Positions 35,423 to 44,232 of a stretch of 64,000 nt of DNA are shown here, piece by piece. Below the pieces are notes generated by a model. It was not told the DNA's origin, did not search any database, and was given only the letters and a program-made list of their open reading frames with translations. A program made the translations under genes and the position numbers. How positions within the stretch are numbered: position 1 is the first letter of the stretch; each line of letters starts with the position of its first letter. The DNA is from Pseudeuparius sepicola (Eukaryota; Arthropoda; Insecta; Coleoptera; Anthribidae): contig OY987305.1 in the NCBI GenBank assembly GCA_963920635.1, positions 23,956,876 through 24,020,875 on the forward strand, read 5' to 3'.

Positions 35423-36663
35423 CAGGGTGTCCAACTTTATAACTGTACAAATCCGTAACATCTTCATTTTTGGAGATAATCGCCTAAACTTTTTTTTGCT
35501 TGAAAGGCCTTCAATACCCGCTTCGTTTGGCTTTCCTGCCATTTTCAAAATGTAAATCCAGGGCCGGCTGAGATTTTGTAATACCCCCGATTTTCACGAA
35601 AACCATTTAGCGATTTTTTTATTTAAAATCTGACCCCACAGCGTTAATCAGGATACCCCAAAACCCCCAATACCAAATTTGAACAAAAAATATACAGGGA
35701 GTTCCATCTGTAGGGTGTCAAAATTGAGCAAAATAGGAATTTAAAGACATCTGGTGAGTCAAGTGTGCCATGGAATCCCTTCAAAACAGTTGAATGGTCA
35801 ATAGGACCACTCAAAATGTTGGTGTGAAAAGATTTACTACAAAAATATACAGGGCATTTTTCTCTGAGCCATCTCAAAATTCTGAAATTTTATGAAACTT
35901 ATACGAATCGAGAGTGCTCTGGAATCATTGAGAAAATATTGATAAACACAAAAGTAATGTATTTCTGTACAAAATGATAACTAACAAATAAAAGCAATTA
36001 AAATTATTGGACCTTTCTCAACAAAGTCGCTGTCTAAGATGATACATTTTCTGTGCGTTTCCTGTTGTGGCACACCAGCCACCTTAACTGATATGGACTT
36101 ACTGACTGGCAGGCTTATGTATTTTTTAGATTTAGTTCGTTTATAGTGTGTGGAGCGGTTTTGATATACTCGATTTTGGACCCGTATGAAGTTCCAAAAA
36201 TTTAGTAATTTGAGATGGCACAGATAAAAACACTCTGTATATTTTGTATTGGACCTTTGTAGACCAACACCTTGAGTGGTCTTATTGACCATTCAACTGT
36301 TTTGAGGGGATTCCATGGCACACTTGACTTGGCAGATGCCTTTAAAATTCGTATTTTGCTCAACTTTGAGACCCTGCAGAATGGAACTCTCTGTATATTT
36401 TTTATTTAAATTTTTTATATGAGGGTTTTGGGGTGTTCTGATTAACGCTGTGGGGATTTTTCAATAAAAAAATCGCTAAATGGTTTTCGTGGAAATTGGG
36501 GGTATAAAAAAATCGCACCCGGTCCTGCATTAGCATTTTGAAAATGGCAGGAAGGTCAAAAGAAGCGGCTTTTGAAGGCCTTTCAAACAAAAAAAAGTTT
36601 AGGCAATTATCTCCAAAAATGAAGATTTTACGGATTTGTACAGTTTTAAAGTTGGACACCCTG
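35423..36663. mobile_element. CAGGGTGTCC-type element with about 450-bp inverted arms, inserted in Gypsy
   Basis: Left end cagggtgtccaactttataa at 35423, right end ttttaaagttggacaccctg at 36663, with TA on both sides (35421-35422, 36664-36665). The arms match inverted over most of their length: ggagataatcgcctaaac against aggcaattatctccaaa, ccattcaactgttttga, ggcacacttgact. A central unique part (about 35890-36190) has no recognised coding. Presumably mobilised by a Tc1/mariner-type transposase. Confidence 0.9.
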
Positions 36664-36665
36664 TA

Positions 36666-36843
36666 TAATAAAAGATTATCAGTGTTCATATTTTTCATAA
36701 ATCCTTTCGTAACCATGGGTTATTCTACTTTTCAATTTAATAAATTCATTTTCTTTTACCGGCCGTATTTCGATACTATCAGCAGGTCACACTAATATTT
36801 CTACAAGTCTACGCCTTTCCTTGGTAGAATTTAACCACTCCTG
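36666..36843 (-). pseudogene. Gypsy pol fragment between two insertions
   Basis: The minus strand reads VQEWLNSTKERRRLVEILV, then further in-frame text ending KSRITHGYERIYEK at the MITE edge. It continues the same Gypsy across the hAT element: the target duplication cactcctg joins it to 38021. It corresponds to the linker between RNase H and integrase. Confidence 0.5.
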
Positions 36844-37119
36844 CAGTGGCGTATTCAGGGGGGGGGGGGGGCAAAGGGGGCAATTGCCCCCCCACCAGAG
36901 CTGTCGAGATAAACGAGATTTGTAATATCAAAATTAATAATATTAAAAATTATATACTCCTGGCCTAATCTGAAAATGCAGTGAACATCAAACATCTACA
37001 ATTTGTTATTTGTTTCACCTTGTCTTCTCGAAATTAAAACCTGTGCAGTAGATTTGAGAACGCGCCGCCGTATATTATGCACACACTTCGTCGGTCGCAG
37101 CGTGTAACCGTAAATTAGG

Positions 37120-37330
37120 CAAAACCCCTACTAAACATATTTTGCACAATTACAGTGTGCCAAAAAGAACATTTTCAAAACTGAAAATTTTAAAAATTTA
37201 TATTAGAAACAATATTGGCGAAAACCGACTGAATGGGTTAACACTTCTTTATGTGTACCCTGAAATACCCATATCTCCAGAGGAGATATTTGACGAGCTC
37301 AAGACCAAAAAAGAATACTTGATTTTGTGA
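37120..37330 (+). pseudogene. hAT transposase C-terminal tail
   Basis: Reads RTFSKLKILKIYIRNNIGEN and then RLNGLTLLYVYPEIPIS, ending with FDELKTKKEYLIL and TGA. This is the conserved end of ZMYM1/ZBED-like hAT transposases (FSKLKxIKxxLRxxMxxxRLxGLxxLxIE). The rest of the gene is missing. Confidence 0.75.
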
Positions 37331-37372
37331 TATAGATTTTACTGGTTCGAAGAAGAATTATTTTTGTTATAC

Positions 37373-37915
37373 AGGGTGTCCGGTAATAACTTTAAAATTA
37401 AAAAGAAAAATGGAAAATATGACGAAAAGTTCATATTATTATGAAAAAAAAAACAAGTTAATTAAACTGTCAAAAAATAAATGTGCTTGTTTATTTAAAT
37501 TTTGTTTTGAATTTAATTGCATACGAGTGTCGATATGCACCTGCATCGATGCAGAAATTTGAAAATTTCTCGAAAACGGTCACCTTTGTCGTTATTCACC
37601 AAGTAAACCTTTTTTGCTTATAAAACGTGTGGGAAGAGGATACATTCACAAAATGTCGTGAAAGTTTGCTGTGAAAAAAGTTAGGGCAAATTAAATTAAA
37701 TAATTATAGCGTACGCAGCGCCCTCTACGGATTGCACCAAAAATAATACCAAATTATGACTTCTCTTTCCAAGAAATCACGGCTTCCAGATTTTGCAAGA
37801 AAATTTTGTAGTCTCAAAAAGTTACTTAAAAAAATCGAAAATAAAACTTGTTCATATGAACTTTTCGTAATATTTTCCATTTTTCTTTTTAATTTTTCAA
37901 GTTGGTGCATTTATT
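37373..37915. mobile_element. MITE nested in the hAT element (right end truncated)
   Basis: Left arm cagggtgtccggtaataact, then tttaaaattaaaaagaaaaa and atatgacgaaaagttcatat; inverted right arm atatgaacttttcgtaatat then ttctttttaatttttcaag, stopping before the expected gacaccctg. Confidence 0.7.
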
Positions 37916-38020
37916 TAGAAAATATGTTTTTATTTATTAAAATTGTCGACAGAGTTTTGTTATTTATAACTGATTGCCCCCCCCCCAGACGTTAATCCTG
38001 GATACGCCACTGCACTCCTG

Positions 38021-38187
38021 GACACATTCTGTTTTGATTTGGCTGGCGTCAGTACATTCACTCTTTCACTCATATCTTTCAGTTTATCCGAATTAATTCT
38101 TTTACGCGACAATTCATCCGCAGCCACATTATTCGAACCATTAATATTGTCAACAAAGTGACACCTGTGGACCGATGACCAAACTAT
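38021..38187 (-). pseudogene. Gypsy RNase H end
   Basis: Minus strand: CHFVDNINGSNNVAADELSR followed by KRINSDKLKDMSERVNVLTP. The HVDxINGxxNxxADxLSR sequence is the C-terminal RNase H signature of Ty3/Gypsy pol. Part of the same old Gypsy. Confidence 0.75.
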
Positions 38188-38835
38188 TCAAACTCATTTC
38201 TACTAAATCATAATATGTGAAAGATAACATTATACATATTTATATATACACGGGTAAATTAATAACAAAACATACAAGCATCGTTCAATAAGATAAACAC
38301 TAGATAGATCGAAGTCCAATCGCCGAGTCGGCAAAATCTGCTAGTATAAATTCGGCACCAGCCACAAGCTGGGCATCAGTAAGCCCCGCTTATTAGCAGC
38401 TACTTGATCACTGACCACCCTCGGTGGTCTGACATAACAATGGATCCCGCTAGATAGCCTCCTTGTTCAGGTCGGGCTCTGAGGGGCAGACGACAGCACC
38501 CCCCGGGTACTGTTGAAGTCAGCTGGTCAGCAGCGGCAGCTCGCGCCGCCGGGTCAAGGGCGCAGCTCGCGCCCCGGTCACTTCCACGTACTATCCGTCG
38601 CGTCGGTCTACAGTTACCTTTTATTTGCTTATTCAGCAACCGATAATCAAAAACAACTGTCGATTTCTTCATAGATGTGAAGACCGTTCACACTTTGCTT
38701 CCTCAATGATATAATCTTTAAGCATTTGTTTTACTTGTTTGTGTGTTTCTCATTTCTGGTCATAAGGTAAGCGGTAAGGTTTAGTTTTTAGACAGAAGGT
38801 AATGCATCATCTGTCATTTGAAGTTTTTGCTTATA

Positions 38836-39958
38836 CAGGGTGGGTTTTTTTCGATGCCCACTATGGGGATCTCGGAAACTAGCAGAGCTAGAACAAAGGT
38901 TAAATGGGGAAAGAATTACAGTTTTGAATGCTCAATCTAATGCCCCTTCTGGATTTTTAAAAAAGTTCATGGCTCACTACATATTTTGAAGAGTGATTTT
39001 TTGCTATTTCATCAGATCCCTGTAGCTCCGTTATTTCTGATTATACAGAAAAACTGTAGAGACAAAAATTGTAGATAATTTTTGGCTTAATAAGATAATC
39101 TGATCCAATTTTGTATGTTGTTTGTTCTTTTTGAGATATGACATAAACTTGTGTTTTTTTAAAGGACATACTTCAAACTTTCAAATATTTTATTTTTAGC
39201 TGGTAACAAAATGTAACAAAATAAAACAAAAATTATCATGATGGAGCTCCACCACATAATTATTTATTTGCCCGTAGAAATTACCTAGATCAGCTCTATC
39301 CAAATAGTTGGATAGGGAGAAATATACCTATTTCCTGGCAGCCCCGATCCCCCGATTTGTCTGTTTTGGATTTCTTTTTGTGGGGGACAGTGCAAAATAA
39401 AGTATGAGACAATTGTTGAATTAAGAATATAATGGTGGATTGTTTGAACACTTTTTTATTTCAAAAGGTTACCTTTTAAAATAATAATAATTTCAATTTT
39501 TTTTTATTTTGTTACATTTTGTTACCAGCTAAAAACAAAATATTAGTAAGTTTGAAGTATGTCTAATTATAAAATAGAACGTAATTATGAAAATATTCCA
39601 TGGCTGACTATGTGAAAATTAAAAAAAAAAACAGAAAATTAGCCGTAGCTCTTTTATTTTTTATAATAACTATGCCGAGTATTATATTTTTGGAAAGCTA
39701 AAAAAATGGCTGACTTTATAAGGCCACAGCCAACTACAGTTTTTCTGCATAATCAGAAATAACGGAGCTACAGAGATCTGATGAAATAGCAAAAAATCAC
39801 TCTTTTCGAAATATCTAGTGAGCCATAAACTTTTTTAAAAATCCAGAAGGGGCATTAGATTGAGCATTCAAAACTGCAATTCTTTCCCCATTTAACCTTT
39901 GTTCTAGCTCTGCTAGTTTCCGAGATCCCCATAGTGGGCATCGAAAAAACTCACCCTG
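38836..39958 (+). mobile_element. mariner element at the palindrome centre
   Basis: Left end cagggtgggtttttttcgat at 38836, right end atcgaaaaaactcaccctg at 39958, TA on each side (38834-38835, 39959-39960). TIRs of about 220 bp, with a further inner inverted pair (ctggtaacaaaatgtaac near 39200 against gttacattttgttaccag near 39515). A transposase fragment is at 39238-39415. Confidence 0.9.
39238..39415 (+). pseudogene. mariner/IS630 transposase fragment
   Basis: Reads HDGAPPHNYLFARRNYLDQL, then PNSWIGRN and PRSPDLSVLDFFLWGTVQ, then TGA. This is the second-Asp to third-acidic region of the same transposase group as 24823-25890 (DGAPPH ... RSPDLTPLDFFLWG). Only about 58 codons remain. Confidence 0.85.
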
Positions 39959-40495
39959 TATAAGCAAAAACTTCAAATGACAGATGATGCATTACCTTCT
40001 GTCTATGTAAAACCTTACCGCTTACCTTATGACCAGAAATGAGAAACACACAAACAAGTAAAACAAATGCTTAAAGATTATATCATTGAGGAAGCAAAGT
40101 GTGAACGGTCTTCACATCTATGAAGAAATCGACAGTTGTTTTTGATTATCGGTTGCTGAATAAGCAAATAAAAGGTAACTGTAGACCGACGCGACGGATA
40201 GTACGTGGAAGTGACCGGGGCGCGAGCTGCGCCCTTGACCCGGCGGCGCGAGCTGCCGCTGCTGACCAGCTGACTTCAACAGTACCCGGGGGGTGCTGTC
40301 GTCTGCCCCTCAGAGCCCGACCTGAACAAGGAGGCTATCTAGCGGGATCCATTGTTATGTCAGACCACCGAGGGTGGTCAGTGATCAAGTAGCTGCTAAT
40401 AAGCGGGGCTTACTGATGCCCAGCTTGTGGCTGGTGCCGAATTTATACTAGCAGATTTTGCCGACTCGGCGATTGGACTTCAATCTATCTAGTTT

Positions 40496-41440
40496 TTATC
40501 TTATTGAACGATGAGTAAATGTAAGAGTATCCCCCTCTAAATGAAAAATATTTGCTATATATCTATTTGCCAAAATTGTATAATCAAAATCAGATACATG
40601 TTCCAATATTGGTTCAAAATTTCTAATTTTTACTTCACGATCATTATCATTCAGTAACCTAACAGCAGTTCTCCATTTTCCGTTTTGGCTAAAACTCCAG
40701 CAACAAAAACGCGTTCGCAATGCTCTTCTGGAAAAATAACACATTCACCCATAAAATCACTAAAGCAATATCTTAATACTTCATCTTAATACATTCATTT
40801 TGTTAATGATATGCAAAAATGAAAATATAAAGGTCTCCTAATTTATATTCGCTTTATGTACAACGAACCACCTATACCTTTTATTTTAATTTGTTTGTAT
40901 GTATCAATAGCATCATTTGTCAGTATAATCTTTAAAAAAATTACTACTAATACTTGCTCCAGTGTCTAATAACAACAACATATCTTACATTCCATTTCCG
41001 TATCACCCTGGCACAAAATTCATACCGTTTAAATTTAAAACTGCATGTTTACCCCCGAAATAATTTTTAGGAACGAAAAAACCTTTGAGTTTCTTCTGTT
41101 TCACCTCATCTTGGATTTGAGATGTTCGAGTTACTACTTGAGCCGTCTGATACTTCTGCAAAATAAACATTCTGGTGACTCATATTCCGATTATTATTGT
41201 AAAGATAACCACCATAAATTACTCCACAACGAGTAGAGCCGCGACTGTGACCTCTAAAATTTCGCTGATTAGGTATTGTTGTTAGTGTGGATGACACTGT
41301 GTCGCAGATTAACCGGACAGATGCCAAAGCAAGCTGCCGCGCAGATTTGAAGTCCCTTTCTCCTGAGAAATAGCGGGCTCCTAAAATCTGGTGCATGTTC
41401 GCTATAAAACGGCTCACTAAGATTAAATACTTTTTCATTT
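40496..41440 (-). pseudogene. Gypsy gag C-terminus, protease and pre-RT region
   Basis: Minus strand from 41440 down: a gag end (LILVSRFIANMHQILGARYF, then a Ser/Asn-rich tail), an aspartic protease active site LLLLDTGASISSNFF near 40970-40940, and the segment before RT (EHCERVFVAGVLAKTENGE, frameshift, then VRLLNDNDREVKIRNFEPIL) ending at 40496. Parts of the 40496-40515 frame overlap the palindrome edge. It belongs to the Gypsy continued at 38187 downward; the 5' LTR is not present, having been replaced by the Penelope-like pair at 41421. Confidence 0.7.
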
Positions 41441-42308
41441 AATTTTTAATTGGGTTTTTCGCCACCAAACTGATCGAAAGACAACTTTTTCAAGTTTCCT
41501 GGAAAATTCATAAATTCTTAACAGTGAATAAACGAAACTTTAAACGTGTAACTCAAAAAATAACTCAACAAATTTGTTTTCTGAGCTTTCGGAGAATAAA
41601 TCTTCCTCCTTTCTCCAAGATCATGCCACGTCAAAGTGAAGTGACAGATTAATAAATTTCAGGTTAAAATGTGACAACAGAAACAATAGCCTAGCCACCT
41701 GCCTGATATTTTACCCTGTGTTCTATCTAATTATCTATACTAACTTCTCTTTGAATAAGTGGCAATAATATTTTACTGAATTCCACTGAACATTCAGCAA
41801 CACAGTTGTCCGTATTTCCTAGAATAAATGCAGATTATTTAATTTTTCGTCTATTTCCTACTTCTTCATTGAGAATTGGTTTGGACCTATCCCACAATAT
41901 CCTATGATTGTTATTTAAAGAATGTTCACATATTTTTGACTTAGAAATTTGATTTTGCCTGATATAATTTTTATGTTCTTTTAAACGAACGTTAAATGGC
42001 CTACAAGTCTCCCCAACATAGAACTTTCCATATTCACAAGGAATTTTATAAATGCAATTTTTTGAACTTTGATGGTTTCGTTTTAACTAACATCGATCTT
42101 AATGTATTTTTGGTTTTAAATACTGTTCTGACATTAAAACGATTGCCTATGCGTTTTAGCTTATCTGATAGTCCAGGAATATAAGGAATAATTAAATTTA
42201 TTGGCCGGTCCACCAGATTTATTTCTCTAATTATTCTATTAGCATTGTTATTTTGTTGGCAATCCTGAAAAACTTGCTCAACAAATTCAATAGGATAACT
42301 ATTCTTCT
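41421..42308 (-). pseudogene. Penelope-like element, endonuclease end, copy A
   Basis: Minus strand: EKNSYPIEFVEQVFQDCQQN, INLIIPYIPGLSDKLKRIGN, NVRTVFKTKNTLRSML (linker after RT), then YKIPCEYGKFYVGETCRPFN and SKICEHSLNNNHRILWDRSK (GIY-YIG endonuclease with YKIPC and YVGET), continuing into a 3' noncoding tail down to 41421. Frames are broken at 2-3 places. The tail is shared with copy B. Confidence 0.85.
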
Positions 42309-42909
42309 CAAGAAGTTCTATGTTGGGGAGACTTGTAGGACATTTTTAACGTTCGTTTAAAAGGACATACAAATTATATCAGGCAAAATCAAATTTCTAA
42401 GTCAAAAATATGTGAACATTCGTTTAATAACAATCATAGGATATTGTGGGATAGGTCCAAACCAATTCTCAAAGAAGAAGTAGGAAATAGAACGAAAAAT
42501 TAAAGAATCTGCATTTATTCTAGGAAATACGGACAACTGTGTTGCTGAATGTTCAGTGGAATTCAGTAAAATATTATTGCCACTTATTCAAAGAGAAGTT
42601 AGTATAGATAATTAGATAGAACACAGGGTACAATATCAGGCAAGTGGCTAGGCTATTGTTTCTGTTGTCATGGCATTTTAACCTGAAATTTATTAATCTG
42701 TCACTTCACTTTGACGTGACATGATCTTTGAGAAAGGAGGAAGATTTATTCTCCGAAAGCTCAGAAAACAAATTTGTTGAAGTTATTTTTTGAGTTACAC
42801 GTTTAAAGTTTCGTTCATTCACTGTTAAGAATTTATGAATTTTCCAGGCAACTTGAAAAAGTTGTCTTTCGATCAGTTTGGTGGCGAAAAACCCAATTAA
42901 AAATTAAAT
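42309..42909 (+). pseudogene. Penelope-like element, 5'-truncated copy B, inverted relative to copy A
   Basis: Starts abruptly inside the endonuclease at agttctatgttggggagact and runs to the same 3' tail as copy A (…gaaaaacccaattaaaaatt), about 600 bp, with roughly 2-4% differences. The two copies are head to head and their tails face outward. Such inverted, 5'-truncated partial copies are a known habit of Penelope-like elements. Confidence 0.9.
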
Positions 42910-43701
42910 GGATCTGTTTGCGCCACAAATAAATTTTAGAAAATATGTAAATACTTTTTGACATTTAAATAGTTTTTGGTATCGATACTGGATCAACCAG
43001 AAGAGAAACTAGTATCATCATATTCTGCCTGTGGAAGTTTCCAATCAAGATTACTTTTTGGTTTTTAAATACTCGGTGTTTAAATACTTACAGAAAATGA
43101 GTATTTGTATTTGAAAATACAAAATGCTGACAAAAAGTATTTGGTATTTAATACTTGATATGGGTATTTAAATATTACAAAAGTATTTCAATACTCATGA
43201 ATTTTGTTGTCAGGAAAAGGACACATATACACTGGCACCAGGCAAGTGCAGCAAGTCGAAAATACCATTAGTTTATCATCTTCAGGGTACTACAATAAAT
43301 AACAGCTAGCATTCCAGATTCACAATTCAACGAAATAAAATAATATGTTATGTATTGACGTGAGGACTTACATTTATGGCGATTGTGATTTGCCTGCACT
43401 TTTGCACTGAGGGCACTTTGTCACCGTCATGTCATATTTGTGCAAAAGTGCAGTATATCTATCGAAATCGCCTTTAGATTTTAGTGTCTTTGTCCGTTTC
43501 TAATCTAACAAAATAACCTAACGTACTCGCGTCTAATATATGAAATATTTTATTTCGTTAAATTGTTATTCTCACTTGGAATTCAGGCTGAATTCCATAA
43601 TTCAGCTCAAAATAAATAAAAAAAATCACATGATGCATACTTTGTGCCAGCCACTGTACCTATATTAATATGTATAAAATAATAAAAAACTTTGTCCACA
43701 G
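42910..43701. other. No gene recognised; intron upstream of the agrin-like exon
   Basis: Begins with gcgccacaaataaattttagaaaat, an inverted match to 22685-22712. A hairpin lies at 43394-43453 (14-bp perfect stem ctgcacttttgcac / gtgcaaaagtgcag). A repeated tttaaatac/gtattt theme occurs at 42950-43200. Confidence 0.45.
43394..43453. repeat. Hairpin with 14-bp perfect stem, probable MITE core
   Basis: ctgcacttttgcac (43394-43407) pairs with gtgcaaaagtgcag (43440-43453); outside it ggcgattgtgattt faces aaatcgcc, extending the symmetry imperfectly. Confidence 0.6.
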
Positions 43702-43938
43702 TTCAAAGCGACCTCTGCAGGGATATGGTGTGTGGCTTCGGCGCCAGCTGCGTTTTATCAGCTGACGGGCGCAACGCAAGCTGCGTATGCCCGGACACAT
43801 GTCCTTCATACGGAGATCACGTGTCTTCACACCCCGTCTGCGGCTCGGATGGAGTCGACTACAACAACAAGTGCGAACTTGATAGGGCGGCCTGCCGGGC
43901 CGGTGCAAACATCACCGTTAAGTTCAATGGGAAGTGCG
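43702..43938 (+). CDS. Agrin-like follistatin/Kazal exon (internal exon of a host gene)
   Basis: An internal exon with clear splice sites: acceptor tttgtccacag ending at 43701 and donor gtgagt at 43939. It is 237 bp, begins and ends in phase 1, so it is a symmetric module. The 79 codons contain ten Cys: a short FOLN/EGF-like part (DLCRDMVCGFGASC...SCVCP) and a Kazal part (CPSYGDHVSSHPVCGSDGVD then ELDRAACRAGANITVKFNGKC). VCGSDGxxYxxxCEL is the Kazal core. The wording is closest to the follistatin-like repeats of agrin, a secreted heparan-sulfate proteoglycan of basement membranes and synapses; other multi-Kazal secreted proteins are possible. No neighbouring exon was found in the window, implying very large introns. 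No gene symbol given because only one repeat is seen. Confidence 0.8.
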
Positions 43939-44010
43939 GTGAGTACAAATAAATTAGTTTATAGCCGTGCCAAGAAAGTAACAATAATTTAAAATAACCA
44001 ATTATGGAAT

Positions 44011-44014
44011 CTAC
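44011..44014. repeat. Target-site duplication CTAC (left)
   Basis: ctac immediately before the LTR at 44015; identical to 51588-51591 after the other LTR. Confidence 0.9.
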
Positions 44015-44183
44015 AGTTACGTGGGCGAGCTTAACAAATTTGTTTTTAAAAAGATGTTTATTGGCAAAAGTTACAAGAGAGACTGTCGTAATAGAACATG
44101 TTTTAGTATATATAATATTAAAAGTGTCTTCTCAGCATGTAGCGTCTTCTTTCCAGAAACATGGCATATGTGTTCATGTAACT
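44015..44183 (-). repeat. Errantivirus 3' LTR
   Basis: 169 bp, agttac...gtaact. Minus strand contains TATATATA and, further on, AATAAA (44062-44057) as promoter and polyadenylation signals. Differs from the other LTR at two positions near 44024 and 44031. Confidence 0.95.
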
Positions 44184-44194
44184 CCTCCGGCCCT
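44184..44194 (-). promoter_or_regulatory. Polypurine tract
   Basis: The minus strand reads AGGGCCGGAGG directly ahead of the 3' LTR. It has two pyrimidines, so it is weaker than usual, but position is exact. Confidence 0.55.
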
Positions 44195-44232
44195 ACTGGG
44201 AAGCATATTCTTTAGGATGTGGTTCCCAAAAG

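Larger units (their letters stand above)
36844..38012 (+). mobile_element. hAT element with 8-bp target duplication CACTCCTG
   Basis: Left end cagtggcgtattcagg at 36844, right end cctggatacgccactg at 38012; inverted copies. The 8 bases cactcctg precede it (36836-36843) and follow it (38013-38020) exactly. Next to both ends are C or G runs (gggggggg near 36860, cccccccc near 37980). It carries a hAT transposase C-terminus (37120-37330) and a nested MITE (37373-37915). Confidence 0.92.
38279..40515. repeat. 2.2-kb near-perfect palindrome centred on a mariner element
   Basis: Arms outside the mariner are 38279-38835 and 39959-40515, 557 bp each, inverted and almost identical; both encode the same 90-codon frame (38400-38672 minus, 40120-40392 plus). 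The mariner TIRs extend the symmetry inward. Known differences: cactagatagatcg against aaactagatagattg near the outer edges, and a short indel cluster near 38790/40005. Each arm holds a Gypsy RT start (KPYRLPYDQK, VKQMLKDYIIEEAKCERSSH, VVFDYRLLNKQIKGN) followed by a GC-rich stretch of unknown origin with a tataaatt box. Confidence 0.95.

Noticed and set aside
38400..40392. Two identical 90-codon frames as a duplicated host gene
   Set aside because: They combine a Gypsy RT start with GC-rich noncoding DNA and arise from the palindrome.
44021..44215. Open frames within the errantivirus LTR (also 51425-51628)
   Set aside because: They lie wholly in the LTR and repeat in both copies; not genes.
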